Origin: Quillaja saponaria
Lineage: Eukaryota; Streptophyta; Magnoliopsida; Fabales; Quillajaceae
Length of the DNA: 64,000 bases
Direction of reading: 5' to 3'
Assembly (NCBI GenBank): GCA_029379385.1
Contig: CM055611.1
Location: 13,276,062 to 13,340,061, forward strand
Positions 48,801 to 63,400 of the stretch are shown here, piece after piece (the first letter of the stretch is position 1; every line of letters begins with the position of its first letter). The position numbers and the translations under genes are program-made. The notes beneath the pieces were generated by a model. It did no database searches. It had not been told where the DNA came from and worked only from the letters and a program-made list of their open reading frames with translations.

Positions 48801-51800
48801 CAATGTTAGCTGTAGTAATAACAGGGGATCCAAAAAATACACAGGTAAAAGTATTATGTTTTGACATACCAATTTCAGATTTTTTAGAGGTAGACATACT
48901 GATGAACAGTACTCCCGATGAACAATAATCGTACTACTAGAATGAAATGCAGCAATAGAGAGACACGCTAGAATGAAACGCAGCAATAGAGAGAAACGCT
49001 GGAATGAAACGCAGCAATTGAGAGACACTGCTGGAAAGAAACACAGCAAAAAATAAAAATTAGAGTTTTTTTCTCCCTAAACTCTGATACCATGTTGAAT
49101 ATAAGAAGAATGTATATTTAGATGATTATAAATGTACAAGAGGGAGCCTCTATTTATAGGCTAAAGTGTTTACCTAATATAGTGAACCTAGACTAAATAT
49201 TAACCAAATATGTAATAGAAATTACACTTAAATAAGGAAACTATAAATAAGAAAATTTGACCCACTAATTAAGCTGTCTACTCTAACAGTGGAGAAGTTA
49301 TTGTTTAGTAGTTATAAAGTGATGAGAGAAAATTTATTAATTGAATTTATTTTTTTTAAATAATTTAAGTAAGTGTCTAGTATATAAGGGGTCTTTCACT
49401 TATATATATTTTAAAAGTAATTTAAGTAAGTGCATATTTATATAATAGGAGAACATAAAAGTTCTCTCACTTTTATAATAATATAGATATATATATAGTC
49501 AATGAAAATTAGAATAATCTTAAAAATAATAAAAAAAGGATAGGAAATTAGAATCAAATTAAAAAATATATATATGAACAAAATATAAATTTATATGAAT
49601 TATGTGTAAACTTTAAAGTGAAAAAGAGAAACTAAAGAAAATCGTGGGTGAATTGAGTGAGTATTCCTCACACAATGAATATATATTTATAGTGTAAGTT
49701 AATTAGTACGAGCTACAATCAAGGAGCTTGTGAAGATTATTATCAAGAATCTAACAAGGCTATAGTCAAAGACCTAATCAAAGAAATAGTCAAGGAGCTA
49801 ATCAAGGAAGATAATGCAGAAAACTATTCATTATTCCAACAATATGATTCTTCTATTTAGGGATAATTTTGTCAATATCAATATTAAAGTTTGTCATATT
49901 AAGTTAACTGGGGATAATTCAGTCATATCTTGCATGATAGGTCATATTCCAAAATCAATGTAAAATAAGTATTTATCTGCACATATCTTAATCTTTATTA
50001 ATCTCTACATGATATTTTATTTTATCCTATACGTGCGAGCAAACATAGCTTAAGCAGTCCATTCTAGATATAAAGAGTGATTAGAAAGTTCAGTAGTTAA
50101 TAGATTCTACCAAAGAGATGCAGATTTAGGAAACAATGAAAATACAAACCTCTAATTCATATAGTAATATACTCAAAAGTCAATTTTTTTTTTTGTTGAA
50201 TACGTTCCTTCACGATAGCAATTACTTAAAAAACTTTATAATAATCATGGATACTTGGTGACTGGCATTAGACTAGGTACAACTAATAGGACTCAGAAAT
50301 GAGCATAAATAATTTAAACATTCAAGTCTTTGGTAGATACATATAATGCTAAAACAAAAGCGAGAATAAGATAAAATCTAGAGCTAAAAATCGAAAACAA
50401 GAAAAAAAAAAAAAACGAACACAAGATATCTCAAGGTTTTGCTTAATCTAGCTCATGTCCTTGGTGAAGAAATTGAAATTCACTATTATGTTCTTGGAGA
50501 AAGTACAAGTGTTTTACTCGAAAAAACTTACCGAAATCCTAAAGCTAACTGTCTTTATATATAGGCTACAAGAAAAACAGACCCTAAATTTTTTTAGCCC
50601 ATTTCTCTACTTTGTGAACTAAAACTTATTTTTTGGGTCGTTCTCGGGTCGCAATTATCTAGCCAGTTCGCACTGCGAAATTTTGGCCTAACTAGATACA
50701 CAAGACGAAAACACAATATATAGCTTGGACAACCATCACTAAAACTTGCTCCTTCTTTTTCAATGTTCTGTTTTAAGATTTGGTGGCTTAAGCATCTACT
50801 TAGTCGATAGAACTTGTGTGAACAATACTTTTTGTCGCTTTTGGTTGTTTTGTTGACTGCTAGTTGAAATTTGTGTTGTTGGTTCATGTTCGTTTGTTGC
50901 TTGGGTTTCTGACACAACCCGAGTCAAGTTTGGAAGTTTTCAACATTTCTCGCTTGTAGTTTGCTGTTGCCAACTCCAAAGTTGTCTCATTTTGTTTTCT
51001 TTTAGGCACGAAATGGATTAAAGTTTGACCTATTATTCTTTGGTTGTTGTAAGTGAGGGGAAGCGTTCAAAGTTTTGATACTCGGGTTCTATTTGTACAA
51101 GCTTGAGCATTATATGCTCTAGTTCGAGGGAAAGTGTTATAATATGTGTTAGCTAGTAGTCATCTTGTCTTATTGTTATAATACAAATAAAGCTTACTTG
51201 TGGTCGTTGATAACATATCGAGCCTATAATATTTTCTCACTCTATTCACTTTACACATTCTTTAAGGAGCTCCAAATTGCACGCCATTTTGATGTGTTGG
51301 AAAGTAGACATCCTAAGATTTCTAATGACACCTCATTCGTTTCAATTATGAGTTACTATACATACCCAAATTGATCTTGGAATTTGACAAGATGTTTCGG
51401 ATTGAATGTACCAAGAGTCTCCTTTGGGCTTGGCCTTAGAGCTCTACCTAGGCTAGGCTAAGCTCTTGCATGATAATTATGGGTTGGGCTAACCCTCATT
51501 TGTGTGGTCAAAGTTAAGCATTGGCAAAATTGGCATTATGTTCTTAGTTGAAGTTGGAAGCTAAGACATCCAAATCTTTCCATTGAGGGTTCAAATTTAA
51601 ACTCTTTTTGAAGCTTTTCAAAACAAATACACTTAAGTATTTAGTACTACTTAATTCTCTCATTGATATGGTCTAGTTCTAGAATACCATCAAATCTGGT
51701 TTTGCGGGAAATCTATCTTCTCCAAGATTGTTTAAACGATGATGATGGGTGTTCGTTCAAGCCATTTATTTTGATTAAGGCCATTAGATCTAGCCACCTG

Positions 51801-54800
51801 AGTTTACCCAAGTATGCTTTTGTATTTTCCACAGGAGTGAGTTTGGATTTGGTTTTCGTTTAGTTTTTTATTTTATTTTTATATTTCTTTCTTTGTTCTT
51901 CTATGGTTAACATTTTGTATAGTATCTTTTGCATTTAAGAACTGTGGGATTGATGGTACAAGTGGAAATCATGGATTTGTGGTTATGTGATGAGAATGAA
52001 GCCGAAAGCAACATCCTTGGAGAAAATTATTAGTGAATAAGATGGGCATATCACTTGGGTGTTGATTTGGCTTGTGGTAAGTTGAACATAGCTGAGTTTA
52101 CACTCAAATATAGAGAAGATCATTTGGTGACATGTTATGATTCTGATTGAAATGACTTGTAACTGTGGTGTCTAGTTTGGAGAAAATTTGTGTTGTGAAA
52201 GATCATGTTTTTTCGAATTGTGTCTCCTTGTAGAAAGGCTTGAATGCAAGTGAACTGAGTCCTTAAATGAAAGCCCAAGATTTGGCTGTCAGTGGTGAGA
52301 ACTTGACATATAACCTTTCTCTTTGCAACGAAAAATTGGCACGTTGCCTTCGTGATAAGAAGGGTTTATAATGCCCACCTATTCAAGGTTCAAGTAGGGA
52401 GAATTGTTTTACTGGTTTAATGGATGATTATGGTGGGGGAGTAAGTATCAAAAATTCAAACTGTTGGATATCAAATAAAGATGCCATATTTGATTGAAAA
52501 CTACCACCTGCTTGACTTTTAATAGCTCTCTTGACTTAGCTATCGCATACATTTTGAGAGACCTAGCTTAATATTTGCATTATGGTTATTTTTTCTTAAC
52601 CCAAAAGATATAGATACTCAACCCAACGAAATTTAAAATATAAACTAGTTGGGGTCGGCAACATGAATCATTTTTCTTGGGCTTCTTATATAAACTAGTT
52701 GATCCAAAGGCGTCATTAAAGATCATTTATATCATTCTTGGGCTTCTTCCCATGTAAGTTTTGGTTGACCACTATGCTAGTTTAACCCTTTCCACCAGCA
52801 CCAAGTCTCCTAAATTATGGACAAGAAACATATAATAAAATACATATTATAGTGACTTTAAATGTCTAATATGATTAATCTAGTATATAAAATGTTCATA
52901 AATACATACTAAGGTAAAAATCATAATATAAACATACAAATTGAAGGAAAATATCAAACAAACAATCACTTCCAACCTTAACACATGATGCCATCTTTTT
53001 TTTGGTTACAAAAGCATAAAACATATAAACAGCATAAATAAATTATACTAAGAGAAAACCTAAATAAATTAAATTGATAAAGAAAAGATAATAACTGAAA
53101 TTCAAAAAAAGAAAATAATTTTCTAACTAATTCATATCTAATGATGTTCTAGGTTAATGAACATATATAAGCTGGTACTTTAAAATTCTTCCACCATTTG
53201 AAGTTAAACTAATATAAAAAATAAAAAATAAAAAAAAGATCTCCCTTTACTCTATGTTAAGTTTTTATCTCACCTTAATTGAAAAGAAAAGAAAAGAAAA
53301 GAAAAACCCAGGCTGGTAAAGCAGAGTACAGAAAAAAAAAAGTAGTGAGAATCTGCCTTGAGAAAAAAAGTCTCTACAACTGACTCCAAGGATAGAATTT
53401 CATCAACCTCTATCTTCTACACCTGTGAGAGAAGAAAGTTGGCTCTGCCTATTAGATTCAACCTCAGAGCCGCAGACTCATCCTCATCCTCATCCTTAGA
53501 TAAGCTTTCTCCACTTTTTTCTTAGTCTTATATTATCAACATAGTGGCTGATTTTTTCGAATTTATGTACTTCCATGCTTTGATTCTGTCCTTTTATTTT
53601 TTCTGTCCATTTTCATACATTCAAAAATTCAATTTTGAAAGATTCTTGCCCCATGTTCTGTTTCGATCCATTTTGGGTGGAAACAACTCCGTTTCCACCA
53701 AAGCTATATGGGTTCGTTTTTGTAGGTGAGTTTCGTTTCCGTATGTGTGGAAGCCAAATTGTTTCTCTAGTTTCTGGTAAATTGACACGAATTTTTGATC
53801 CTTGTACTATGGCATCCATGGCCTTGCATTGGATACGTCCAAACCATATTAAGTGGTTCTCGCACATTCTCTTTTCAATTGGTGTAGCAACCTTAACCTT
53901 CCTATGTATCTGTTCATGTATTCTATTTTTCTTGTATGTCCTGTCATTTATCTTGTATTTCAGCCACTACCGCTTATGTGAGTGTTCTTTTTTAACTCCT
54001 CATTATTCGGAACCATATAACATAGCTGGTCTTACGGCCGTCCAATAGTTTTTGCTTTCAACCTATTTTGGATTTTAAGATCACATACACCTCATTGAGA
54101 CATTTTGCCACTTCATCCATCCTGCTTTAATTCTATGACTTACATTATGCTTAATAGAGCCATTTTTTTTTTTGGTAAGAAAGAACCTAGGTACTTGAAA
54201 AGTACTTCTTTGGGAGTTCATGACCATCCAAAAAACACTTAGTCAAGCCTCCTCTATTGTGGCTAAAGTTGCATTCCATATGTTCAGTAAATAATATAAA
54301 TACTCATTATCAAAAGAAGAGAAGAAGAAGAAAAATAAAACAGATAATTGGAAGCATGTGGACTGCTGAAACCTACTCCAAAGGTATTAAAACTTATTTA
54401 ATCAGAAATAATACTAATAACATGGGTACATGGAGACTACTTTTGATAAATATGTGTATATGCATGTATGCATGTACTGTGAAAGTTACTGGCTAGCATT
54501 AGCCCCATTTGACCAATAGGTATTTTTTTATTTTATTTAACAATCTTGTGGACAACCTCTTGACTATGACTGAATTTCATCAACTCTTACGATTGTCTTA
54601 GCTCTTAACCGAAAAGATTGGCCTGGTCCATATGTAAGGTATGGACCTAGGCTATATTTATATGGAGTTTTAAGAGTCTTGCAAATACAATACAAAAAAG
54701 AAATAGACAACAATGAAGTTACCCAACCGAGACTTCTCGGGGATAGCTCTCATGTCTAACATCAGAAACTTCAAATACAGCAAGCACACACATATATGCT

Positions 54801-57462
54801 ATTTACAGGTTCGTTTACTTTAAGTTGGTTTTCTAAAGAATCGGATTTTTTGCTCTGAGATGAACTGTAGTATTGTGATTTGATATGGTCATTAAGTTAT
54901 GAGTGCTGTTTAGTTCATATTCCTAGTCTTCGTATCTTGGACATGTGATGGTTTTGAATTTCAGAAAATAATACCATTTCATGAAGTCACTACTGTAAGG
55001 AGGGCCAAGACAGCCGGAATATTTCCTAATGCCATAGAAGTTCATGCCATAGACAAGAAGGTTAATGTTGTACTTTTTTGCACAGCACATGGCATCTCTT
55101 TATGTCCTGAATTTCTTTATCCCATTTTTGACTTTTCAGTACCAGCTGTAATGTCTTAATCCAGTTATTCACTTGGCAGTACTTCTTTGCATCCTTTCTG
55201 TCCCGTGATGAAGCTTTCAAAATCATTAATGATGGATGGACACAACATGGTAATGGTGCCAAAGCAATTACAGAACGACAGGTATTGTAGATGTTTTTAC
55301 TATTGCTAATTAGTATATGTTGTGACAATATAATAACTTCCCAGAAACATTTGTGGTTGTATGATAAGGTCCCATGGGAAGTAATGGGTGTAGGCTTTAG
55401 AGAAGGTACATATGAAGGGAGTGAGTATTGTAAGAACTAATAGGGGCTTGGCGATAGACTTACATCTAGGATTTTCTTTAGTCATGTCTTTTTTGTTTTC
55501 TCAGTGGATGTGCTACTTTCAGCTTTTTGGAACAGAGTGTTGGGCTGTCAATAGGCTACATATAAAGCACGAGTGATGTAGAAATGAAAGTGTTAAAGTA
55601 GATATGTTATAAAACAAGGAAAGATAGGGTAAGAAATGAAACTATCTAGTCAGAAGTAGGAACAGTTCTTACTGAAGAGAAGATGAGGGAGAATCGTCTA
55701 AGATGGTGTGGTGTGGATATATATACACCCCCTCACACACATATATCTAGGACATGGAAAATCGCATGTGGAAGTGCAAGGATATTCAAGTAGGAAGATC
55801 AAAGGATAGAGAATGACCAATATTAATATTGGTAGATTTGGGTAGGAAAAAAAAACTATGGATGCAAAGGTCTTAGAAGATACTGTAGCCATGGTAGGAC
55901 TGATTGGAGGACCAGAATTCATGTGGAGCAATTAGTTTAGCAAGGGTCCATGTAGCTGACAACAAGGATTTGTGCTCAATGCTCAGAGGAAGATCAAAAC
56001 GAATAGCGGGAGACCAAAACTAATATGGGTAGCTTTGTGTAGAAAAAGTGTGGATTTAAAAGTCTTAGAAGAGATGTAGCCATGGGCCTATGGATAGGAC
56101 TGATTGGAGGAAAGAATTCATGTAGCTAATCCCAAGGATTTGGGTTTAATGCTGCTTGTTTTTATTGTATTTTTGTCAGTTTTTAATTAAGCTTTATGGT
56201 CCATGTGCTTATGAGGAGGAGAGGTAATGGTTAACATGCATATATGACTTGTCATATAATAGCTTAAGCTTTTGGAATAATTGGTATTCCAACAGTTAGA
56301 ACTAGCATAAAATTAGCACTGTAGGTGGAGGTAGTGTAGAATTGACATTGGCACAACTGATACTTGTACTAATTGTATTCCACCATTGACCATACTATAA
56401 GCTATACAGTTGCCTATTTGATAAATTACTGAAGAGTTGGGTCATGTTTAAACTGTTGATTTATTTTCTTTGACGTCTATGCATGGCTCCTAAGTGATAA
56501 AGACAGAAGACGAGTTCTTCTTTCTTTTTTCATTACTTCCCTCTGTAGGTACAAGACTGAGTCCATTTGATTGTTAAAAACGATTTCCAATACTTAACTT
56601 TTTGAGGAATCCTTCATCGGTGATTGTCAATGACTGTTTTTTAATCAATATATATAATGTCTTATACAACTCCTAAACCGAGATCAAAATGTTCTAAATT
56701 GATATTCTACCAACCAATTTCATAGTCATACTTACATTCTTTGCAGCATTGCTTCCCTTATTTGTTGATTTATCTCAGGAACCAATATCTGACTCCGTCA
56801 GCCAAGAGTATGGATTTGTTGCAATTGAAAAAGTCAAAGGCTCGAAAGGACCAGACAATGAATCACGTTCTACTGACATGTATTTCCATCATAAAAATCT
56901 TTTATTGTATTATGCTTTGAAGTTAAATTGAGACTCATTCTTGTTTTCATGTATCAAAAACAGGAATAAAGATAGTCCTACTTTTGAAGATTTGGGGCTT
57001 CCATCCAATGTTCAGGATGATCCTGTATTGACTACAGTTCCAGAGCAGCAAATAAGTGTAGAGCAGGGTGAAGAATCAGTTTTGCATGAAACTTCAAGGC
57101 AGTCCTGGATATGGAAGGAGGAGAATATTGACGCCCCCAACGGTGAGTTTAGGATCACATCTCTACTGGTTTCACTTTTTGACGTGAGTTCAGTGTTCAT
57201 AGTTGAAGTTTTATTATCCTTCTAGAACTTGAAGTCTGTTACACTGTCTCACGCTTCCCAATAGTTGAAGTTTTATTATCCTTCTAGAACTTGAAGTCTG
57301 TTACACTGTCTCACACTTCCCAGTCCTGCATTTAGGGTATAATAAGTCCCTTCAAGAAGGGGTTCTGGTTTCCTTGTATGTAAAATAAGAATGTAAGTTT
57401 TGTTCTTATTGCTTCAGACCTGATGGGCTGAGTCATTTTGTTATGAGGAGGAGGGAGAGGGG

Positions 57463-57499
<37 letters not shown>

Positions 57500-60400
57500 T
57501 TGGGTGGGAGGGGCAACTGTCCTTCCTGAAATTGTGGGGGTTTTTGATAAGTAATGGTACTGTTGGACCAATATGAAATTACGGAAGGAATTTATATGCT
57601 TACATCTTTTTGAGTGAAAGATTGTGAACTTTATGATGTATGAAAGTATTGCCTAATTTTTTTCTTTTTAATATATATATTTTTTTGTATAGAAAAAGAA
57701 ATATTATTAATAGATGAGAGAATGTAGTACAAAGAAGAGGATAAGAAATCCAAGTAGTAACAGAAAAGAATAATAACAAAAAGAAAAACAGAGGAGCAAC
57801 AAAAATAGAATCTCTACTCAATCAACAGCAGAAGAGAAAGATCCTATTTGAAAATTCTAGGAGTATGTGCCAACCATAAATACCAGATAAAACCAAATAC
57901 GCACCTTCTCACAGAACACTAGTCTTCTTTTCCTCAGCCCATTCCAAGAGACCAGGTCAATAGTCCAACTCTGTGTTACTTTAGGAGAAAGTATTTCCTA
58001 GTTGTAAAAATGGAAAGGGTTACTTAATTGATTAAGTTATTAATTCTTGAGATACATGAAATACTCACTACTAGGTGTCTACATAAGGTCAGTGCTAAAC
58101 AGTTCGCTCAATCAAATGATATGCAAGCCCCAACTTGCTTGCAGCTCCTAAGGAGATCCTGAGACCAATCCCAGCTCCAGGGGAACTGCAGTCAATCTTG
58201 AGTTTCCCCATCATTTATTGTTAGATAAATATTAAAATCCTTTATTGATCTCTTACGAAGTATCAGTAAATTAAAATGATAAAAGCACCTACATTGGTCG
58301 TGCAGAATACAGAAAATAATTAAAATAAGAGGTTCAATAATGGATCCCTTTATTATAATTAACCAATGCAAAGAAAAAGCAAAATAAAGAAAAAGATAAG
58401 TATGTGCTAGAAAGAGATGAGATTGTACTTCTACTTAATGTATATAGATATTATGTGTGTTCAGCATTATTAAAATTAGTTGCATTTTGTGGAGGGTCAA
58501 CTTAGTTTTCATTTGGTTCAATAAGATTTACTTCTTTTCTTGAAAAAAAAAAAAAACTTCATAGGGAAAGGAAAATAAAGACAGTAATAAAGGGGTGGAG
58601 AAGAACTAAGAAATAAAGTTAAGAGTAGAAAAAAGCAAACAATCATCTATGTAGTTAGGTGCTTATGGAACTGTGTTATAGTTGCAGTGATTTGGAGTGT
58701 GGTACTGTGGTTGGAAATTAATGCGAGGATTTTTCGTAATTGTCATCTCCCATGGAATCTTCCTTGGGATAAAGTTTTCCTTGCTTCTCTACAGTGTTCT
58801 GCATCAGGAGCTTTTCGGAGTGTTTCAATATTGGATATGCAACGTGATTGGCACAGCCTGTTCTTTTAAGCTGCATTTTTTTTTCCTCTCTGGAATGTTT
58901 CTGCTTAGGAGGACTTCCTGCTCTCTACTTTGTACTTCTCTACGTAGTCTAGATCTTTAGTCATTTTCCTTTTTGTTGGTTTTGAGATGAGTTTGCAAGA
59001 ATCTAAGCCTGCTATAGTTAAATTCAATTTACTATGTCATTTGATTGCTAAATTAAGACGTATTTTCATTTGGTAGGTTGATTTCTTTTTTCTTATCCAG
59101 TCAATGTTATTTAGTGAATCATAAAGCAAGGCAATTATGAGTTTAGGACCAATACTTCTCATTTTAAATTATGATCTATAGTTGGGCCTTTATGATTTTA
59201 TCTTTTATATGTACTTCTTAGTTATAAAATTGGATCTTATTTGGCTTTTTTTTAGGGTTTCACTCTACTGCCTATTCCAAATAGGTGAAAAGAAAAGAAA
59301 GAGTCTATAAATTTATAGTTTATGAATTACATGACAAATTGTTTACCCCAGAAAACCTTCCACTCTCGCTGTCTCTCTCCCTCCCTCTCTCTTTACTTCT
59401 TTTAAATTGTCTTGTTTTTGTTAAATAATGTACTTGACTTAGTATGCCGATTAATATTCGTAATTTTGTAGGCAAAGCAAATACAAAGACTGGTAGTTCA
59501 AGCTCTTGTGTGCATAATCAAAACCTGTATTCTGAGCTACAATAGATGAATTTGTACTCCTTTTTCAGTTTTTAAAAAGTACATAATACAAAATAAATTA
59601 GTCTATTGATTTTATATTATATGGCAGAATTTGCATTAAATTATCATTTGTAATTTCGGAGGCAAATAGCAAAAATGAAGTTCTAGGTGCGATAATAGAA
59701 CACGTGACTGGCTTTTATATATAATAATGATCTACTATAGAATTAGTAGGAAGCTTATTCTATATATTGGGTACAAAATATGGTTGCCTGCCGTGTGGAA
59801 ACTTGTAGTCCATAAAGTATTAAGGTTACTTCTTTGTTGAACGTTATTTATCAAAAAGAGAAAAACAATTGTTATTACAATTCAATATACAAGAATTATC
59901 ACAATTCAATATGCAAGAATTATCTGAAGAAGTTAAATGCTGCAGCACATTACCTTCCACTGAAATTAGTAGTCATAGCATGCAAAGTTTATCAAAGCAA
60001 ATCTGATGTTGATTTCACCCACCGAAAGAAAATCCTGATTCATTCTCTGTGGTGTTTGACAACCCTTTTAATATTGCCTATACTTGGTTTTCTAGTTTAT
60101 TACTTGATTTAGTTCTTCATCCTAAGAATAGGCTGCGGTCATAAATGTGATTCTTTTTTCCTCTATTGAAGAATACACTGTTTATGAAGTTGCTGCATAT
60201 TAACATTATTTGGATGTTCATGCAAACAAAATCTTGTATATTAGGGAAATGTTGTATGCCTGCAAGAGAGAAATAATGTTTTTTGTGTGTATTCATATAT
60301 TTTGTTATGAATTCAAATGATTGGTCTGTCTAATTCTGTCGTTATTTAGCAGTTTTCTTAACTTGAGGGTTTTATTTTCCATGCAGTTCCAGAATTTTAT

Positions 60401-63400
60401 ACTAGTGTTGCAGAATCAAGGTTTTCGGTATGTTTTTGAGATATGGAGCTATTCATAAAGTCATAAGCTTTTACTATGTTGATTTAATGGAAAATAAAAT
60501 TAATATCGGCATTTCACAGAACAGCATAAATCAAATTTTCATCTTATGAATGCAGATAAGGGTAGAGGACTTCTTTAGGTACTTCTTCTCAGATGACGAT
60601 GTTAACTTTAATGAGTCTTATCACAAAAGATGTGGAGATAAAGGTAGATAAATTTTATGGACATCTATAACAGTCAAATTTTTTGCTTTTTATGTCCTCC
60701 CTCCTCTTCCTTTGTTTTCCTAAAAAGGGTTTGAAGAAAAAGATTGAAGATTATGAGCTATCTTTAATACTTTTTCTTTAATATGTTTATGTTTTAAATT
60801 TCAGACTTCAAGTGCACAACTTGGCATCCCCATGAGAAATTTGGATATGCTCGTGAAGTGTCATTTAATCACCCAATCAAAATTTATCTTGGTATGCCTC
60901 TGCATGTTTCATTTTACATACTCGTTTTAAGATTTTTCTCAAAATTGTGTTTCTATTTTTTTGCTTCTCATTTTTGCTCTCATTATTTCTTTTTTTCACT
61001 GTAAGGAGCAAAATTGGGAGGCTGCCAGGAGGTTCAGAAATTTCGAGTTTACAGAAACAGGTTAGCAGGTTACCATTATCTTTTCTGTTTATTAGCCATC
61101 TTATGCTAATGTTGATATCAATTCATCTATATTTTCTTGGAAACTATATTTGAAGAGAGTTTAAGAAATCTTTGTTAATTGTTAGAATTAGTCATCATTT
61201 TTTGGAATAAAATAAAATAAAATTTTTCCATATATAATTTAGTGCTATCTGAAAATGTTGTTTCTTATTATTACTAATCCTGTTTAAATAGGTCCTTCTT
61301 CCCAACAAAAGTAAGAAATCCTTTTTCTTTTTTATTTGGTTGATTGATGGTAAGATTAATTAGAAAGCAGCAAAGTGATCAGATGCAAACTTTTAATGCT
61401 GTTAAGCCACAAAAGTAGAAGTTGCACAAACAGGGAAAAAAAGAAACAGAAAAAGTACTGAATTTACTTCCTAAATCTGATATAGTCCTGATTCCAAAAA
61501 ACCTAGAAATGGAGAGATAAATGGAAACCACATACAAATTGCAGAAGATTTCTTATTCATACAAAGATTAATCCTCATCTTGGACAGTTTGACATATCTT
61601 TCGAGCAAAAACTTCAATTTCCAACTAAAATAAAATAGACCATATATAGAGGTTACAACTCTAAGCTTAATAAGAGATATAGAAATACAGTAGCAACTCA
61701 TACATATAATCAACTGAGCAGATCATATTTAGAATTTAGAGGTTTACAAACTATAACTAAAAACTTCACTGTTACATGCTTACAGCCCTTGGCCTAGCTC
61801 TGCAAAAGGAAGGCTCTAGATGCAACTAAGAATCATAGACAAGCCTCGATGCAAGCAAACTGATTTATTAGTCTTCAAGTCCGGCTCTTTCACCAATATA
61901 TTTCATAACTAGGCTTAGTCAAATTATACTTTCACAATATACAAAGCTAAAATCCATAATCTTTCACAATTAAAATTTCCATTTGTCATTATGTTTTATG
62001 CAAGAAAGGAGTTTAATGACATATTTTGACCATCCCTTTACAAGATATTTAAAAAGCAAAGTCACACAAATGACTAAACAGTTCATAATTTTATTACAAT
62101 GAAAGAGAGTAGTTTTTTACTTTTTTAGAAAAGAAAACTTATTAAGAGAGCGGAGAACCAGAAGTCCTCTTAAGCATAAAAAAGGAAAGTAGAAAAAGCC
62201 AGCTAAGATGAAAGCGCTTGCCAATCGCACTCTATATCAGTCAAAGAACTACCGTGAAAGGCTCCTATAGAATAACACGAAAAGAATTAAAAAAAAAAAA
62301 AAAATCTTATCCTCATAGTTGGGGGTAAGCTTCCTTATTCCAAATCTCCTAAAAAAAAGCTCAATTCCACATAAACTTAGCATCCTTATTCACTCCAAAT
62401 CTTATGGGCAATAGTTGGACTAAAGAAATATAACTAGTACATTTAATATAGACAAGTCAAGAGACCATAAAATGATGAAAAAAAAAGTTTAAAATAGAAT
62501 GAAACAAAGGCCTAATATTTGATTATGATCTTTTGTTTAATAATTAATTAATTTTTTAATTATTCTATAAACATAATTTCCTAATTCTAGCCATGTGTGT
62601 ATGTTATAATTAGCATACTATTATCTTTTTTGTAAATTATTCTATAAACATAATTTCCTAATTCTAGCCATGTGTGTATGTTATAATTAGCATACTATTA
62701 TCTTTTTTGTAACATAAACTAAATATTATGTTTACTAGTAACTTCGCATGATTTAATAAGAAATGTACCACAAATACTTATTAGAGCGACCTGAGTAAAT
62801 ACTTAAAATGTATCACTTTCTTAAATGGTGAACCAACTAAGCCACTTATACCATATTTTTGGCCAGGTTTCCCGTACCTTTTTACCATACCACATCCTGT
62901 AACGTACCATGAAACCTGGTAACTATGTTCATCCCATGACCCCAAAATGGATTCTGCAATAATCACGCAACAAGCAATGAATTCGTACATGCCCAAAAGA
63001 CTCCAAATTCAAGAAAAATCTGCACTAAACCAACCAAAGTCACATAACAATTAAAGAAAGTATGAAGATCTAATCTAATAAGTTCAAACATAGGGACCTT
63101 ATAAGGAGAAGGTTGTTGACAATTATATATTTATGATTCTCTTTATCTGAATACTGATTAGGATTATAAATATGCAAGATCTAAAACTTCTGATAAAATC
63201 TATTTGTTCACATTTTCATATTAGTTACTTTATCTTTCATCTTTCTTATCTTTTAGGATTTTAAAAGTAAACTTATCTTTTGATTATATGCAATGTATGG
63301 TGGGTGACTTCAACCAATCTTTCTTTTTTCTTTTTCTTTTTTAACTTGACGTAGTCATTTGGTTATTGAGACATCACAAGAAGTGAGTGACGTTCCATAC

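Larger units (their letters stand above)
45307..49288 (-). mobile_element. Copia element in intron 4, antisense to the gene, gag largely missing
   Basis: 3,982 bp with TSD GTGGA on both sides (45302-45306 and 49289-49293). Two 196-bp LTRs differ at 8 positions by eye (about 4%). The primer-binding site and purine tract are intact and abut the LTRs. Pol order on the minus strand is protease, integrase, RT, RNase H, as in Copia. Only about 360 bases separate the primer site from the protease region, so nearly all of gag is absent. Pol is broken by frameshifts and stops. LTR and priming signals are complete, so mobilisation in trans would once have been possible (inference). Confidence 0.94.
43293..54964 (+). 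other. VAD1-like intron 4, 11.7 kb
   Basis: A giant intron in the middle of the GRAM domain. It contains a complete antisense Copia element (45307-49288), a Copia LTR fragment (about 50347-50595) and two copies of a short TTGGGGTCGGC repeat (44790, 52650). In 50600-54900 I see only unresolved AT-rich sequence with short chance ORFs. Confidence 0.85.
57143..60386 (+). other. VAD1-like intron 8
   Basis: A 3,244-base intron. Contains a 62-bp tandem duplication (57201-57324), a 28-base G run (57466-57493), a possible LINE 3' tail about 57640-57960, and a CT-rich tract about 59365-59400. No coding remnant recognised. Confidence 0.8.

Noticed and set aside
53635..54048. Plus-strand 137-codon ORF with a hydrophobic stretch in intron 4
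   Set aside because: No domain likeness, AT-rich and Phe/Ile/Leu-rich as expected by chance, and located within an intron next to repeat-like sequence.
56747..56778. Alternative start of VAD1-like exon 7 using the upstream TTTGCAG acceptor
   Set aside because: It would shift the frame relative to exon 6; the TATCTCAG acceptor at 56778 keeps it.
57332..57571. Minus ORF with a polyproline run
   Set aside because: The prolines are only the reverse reading of the 28-base G run.
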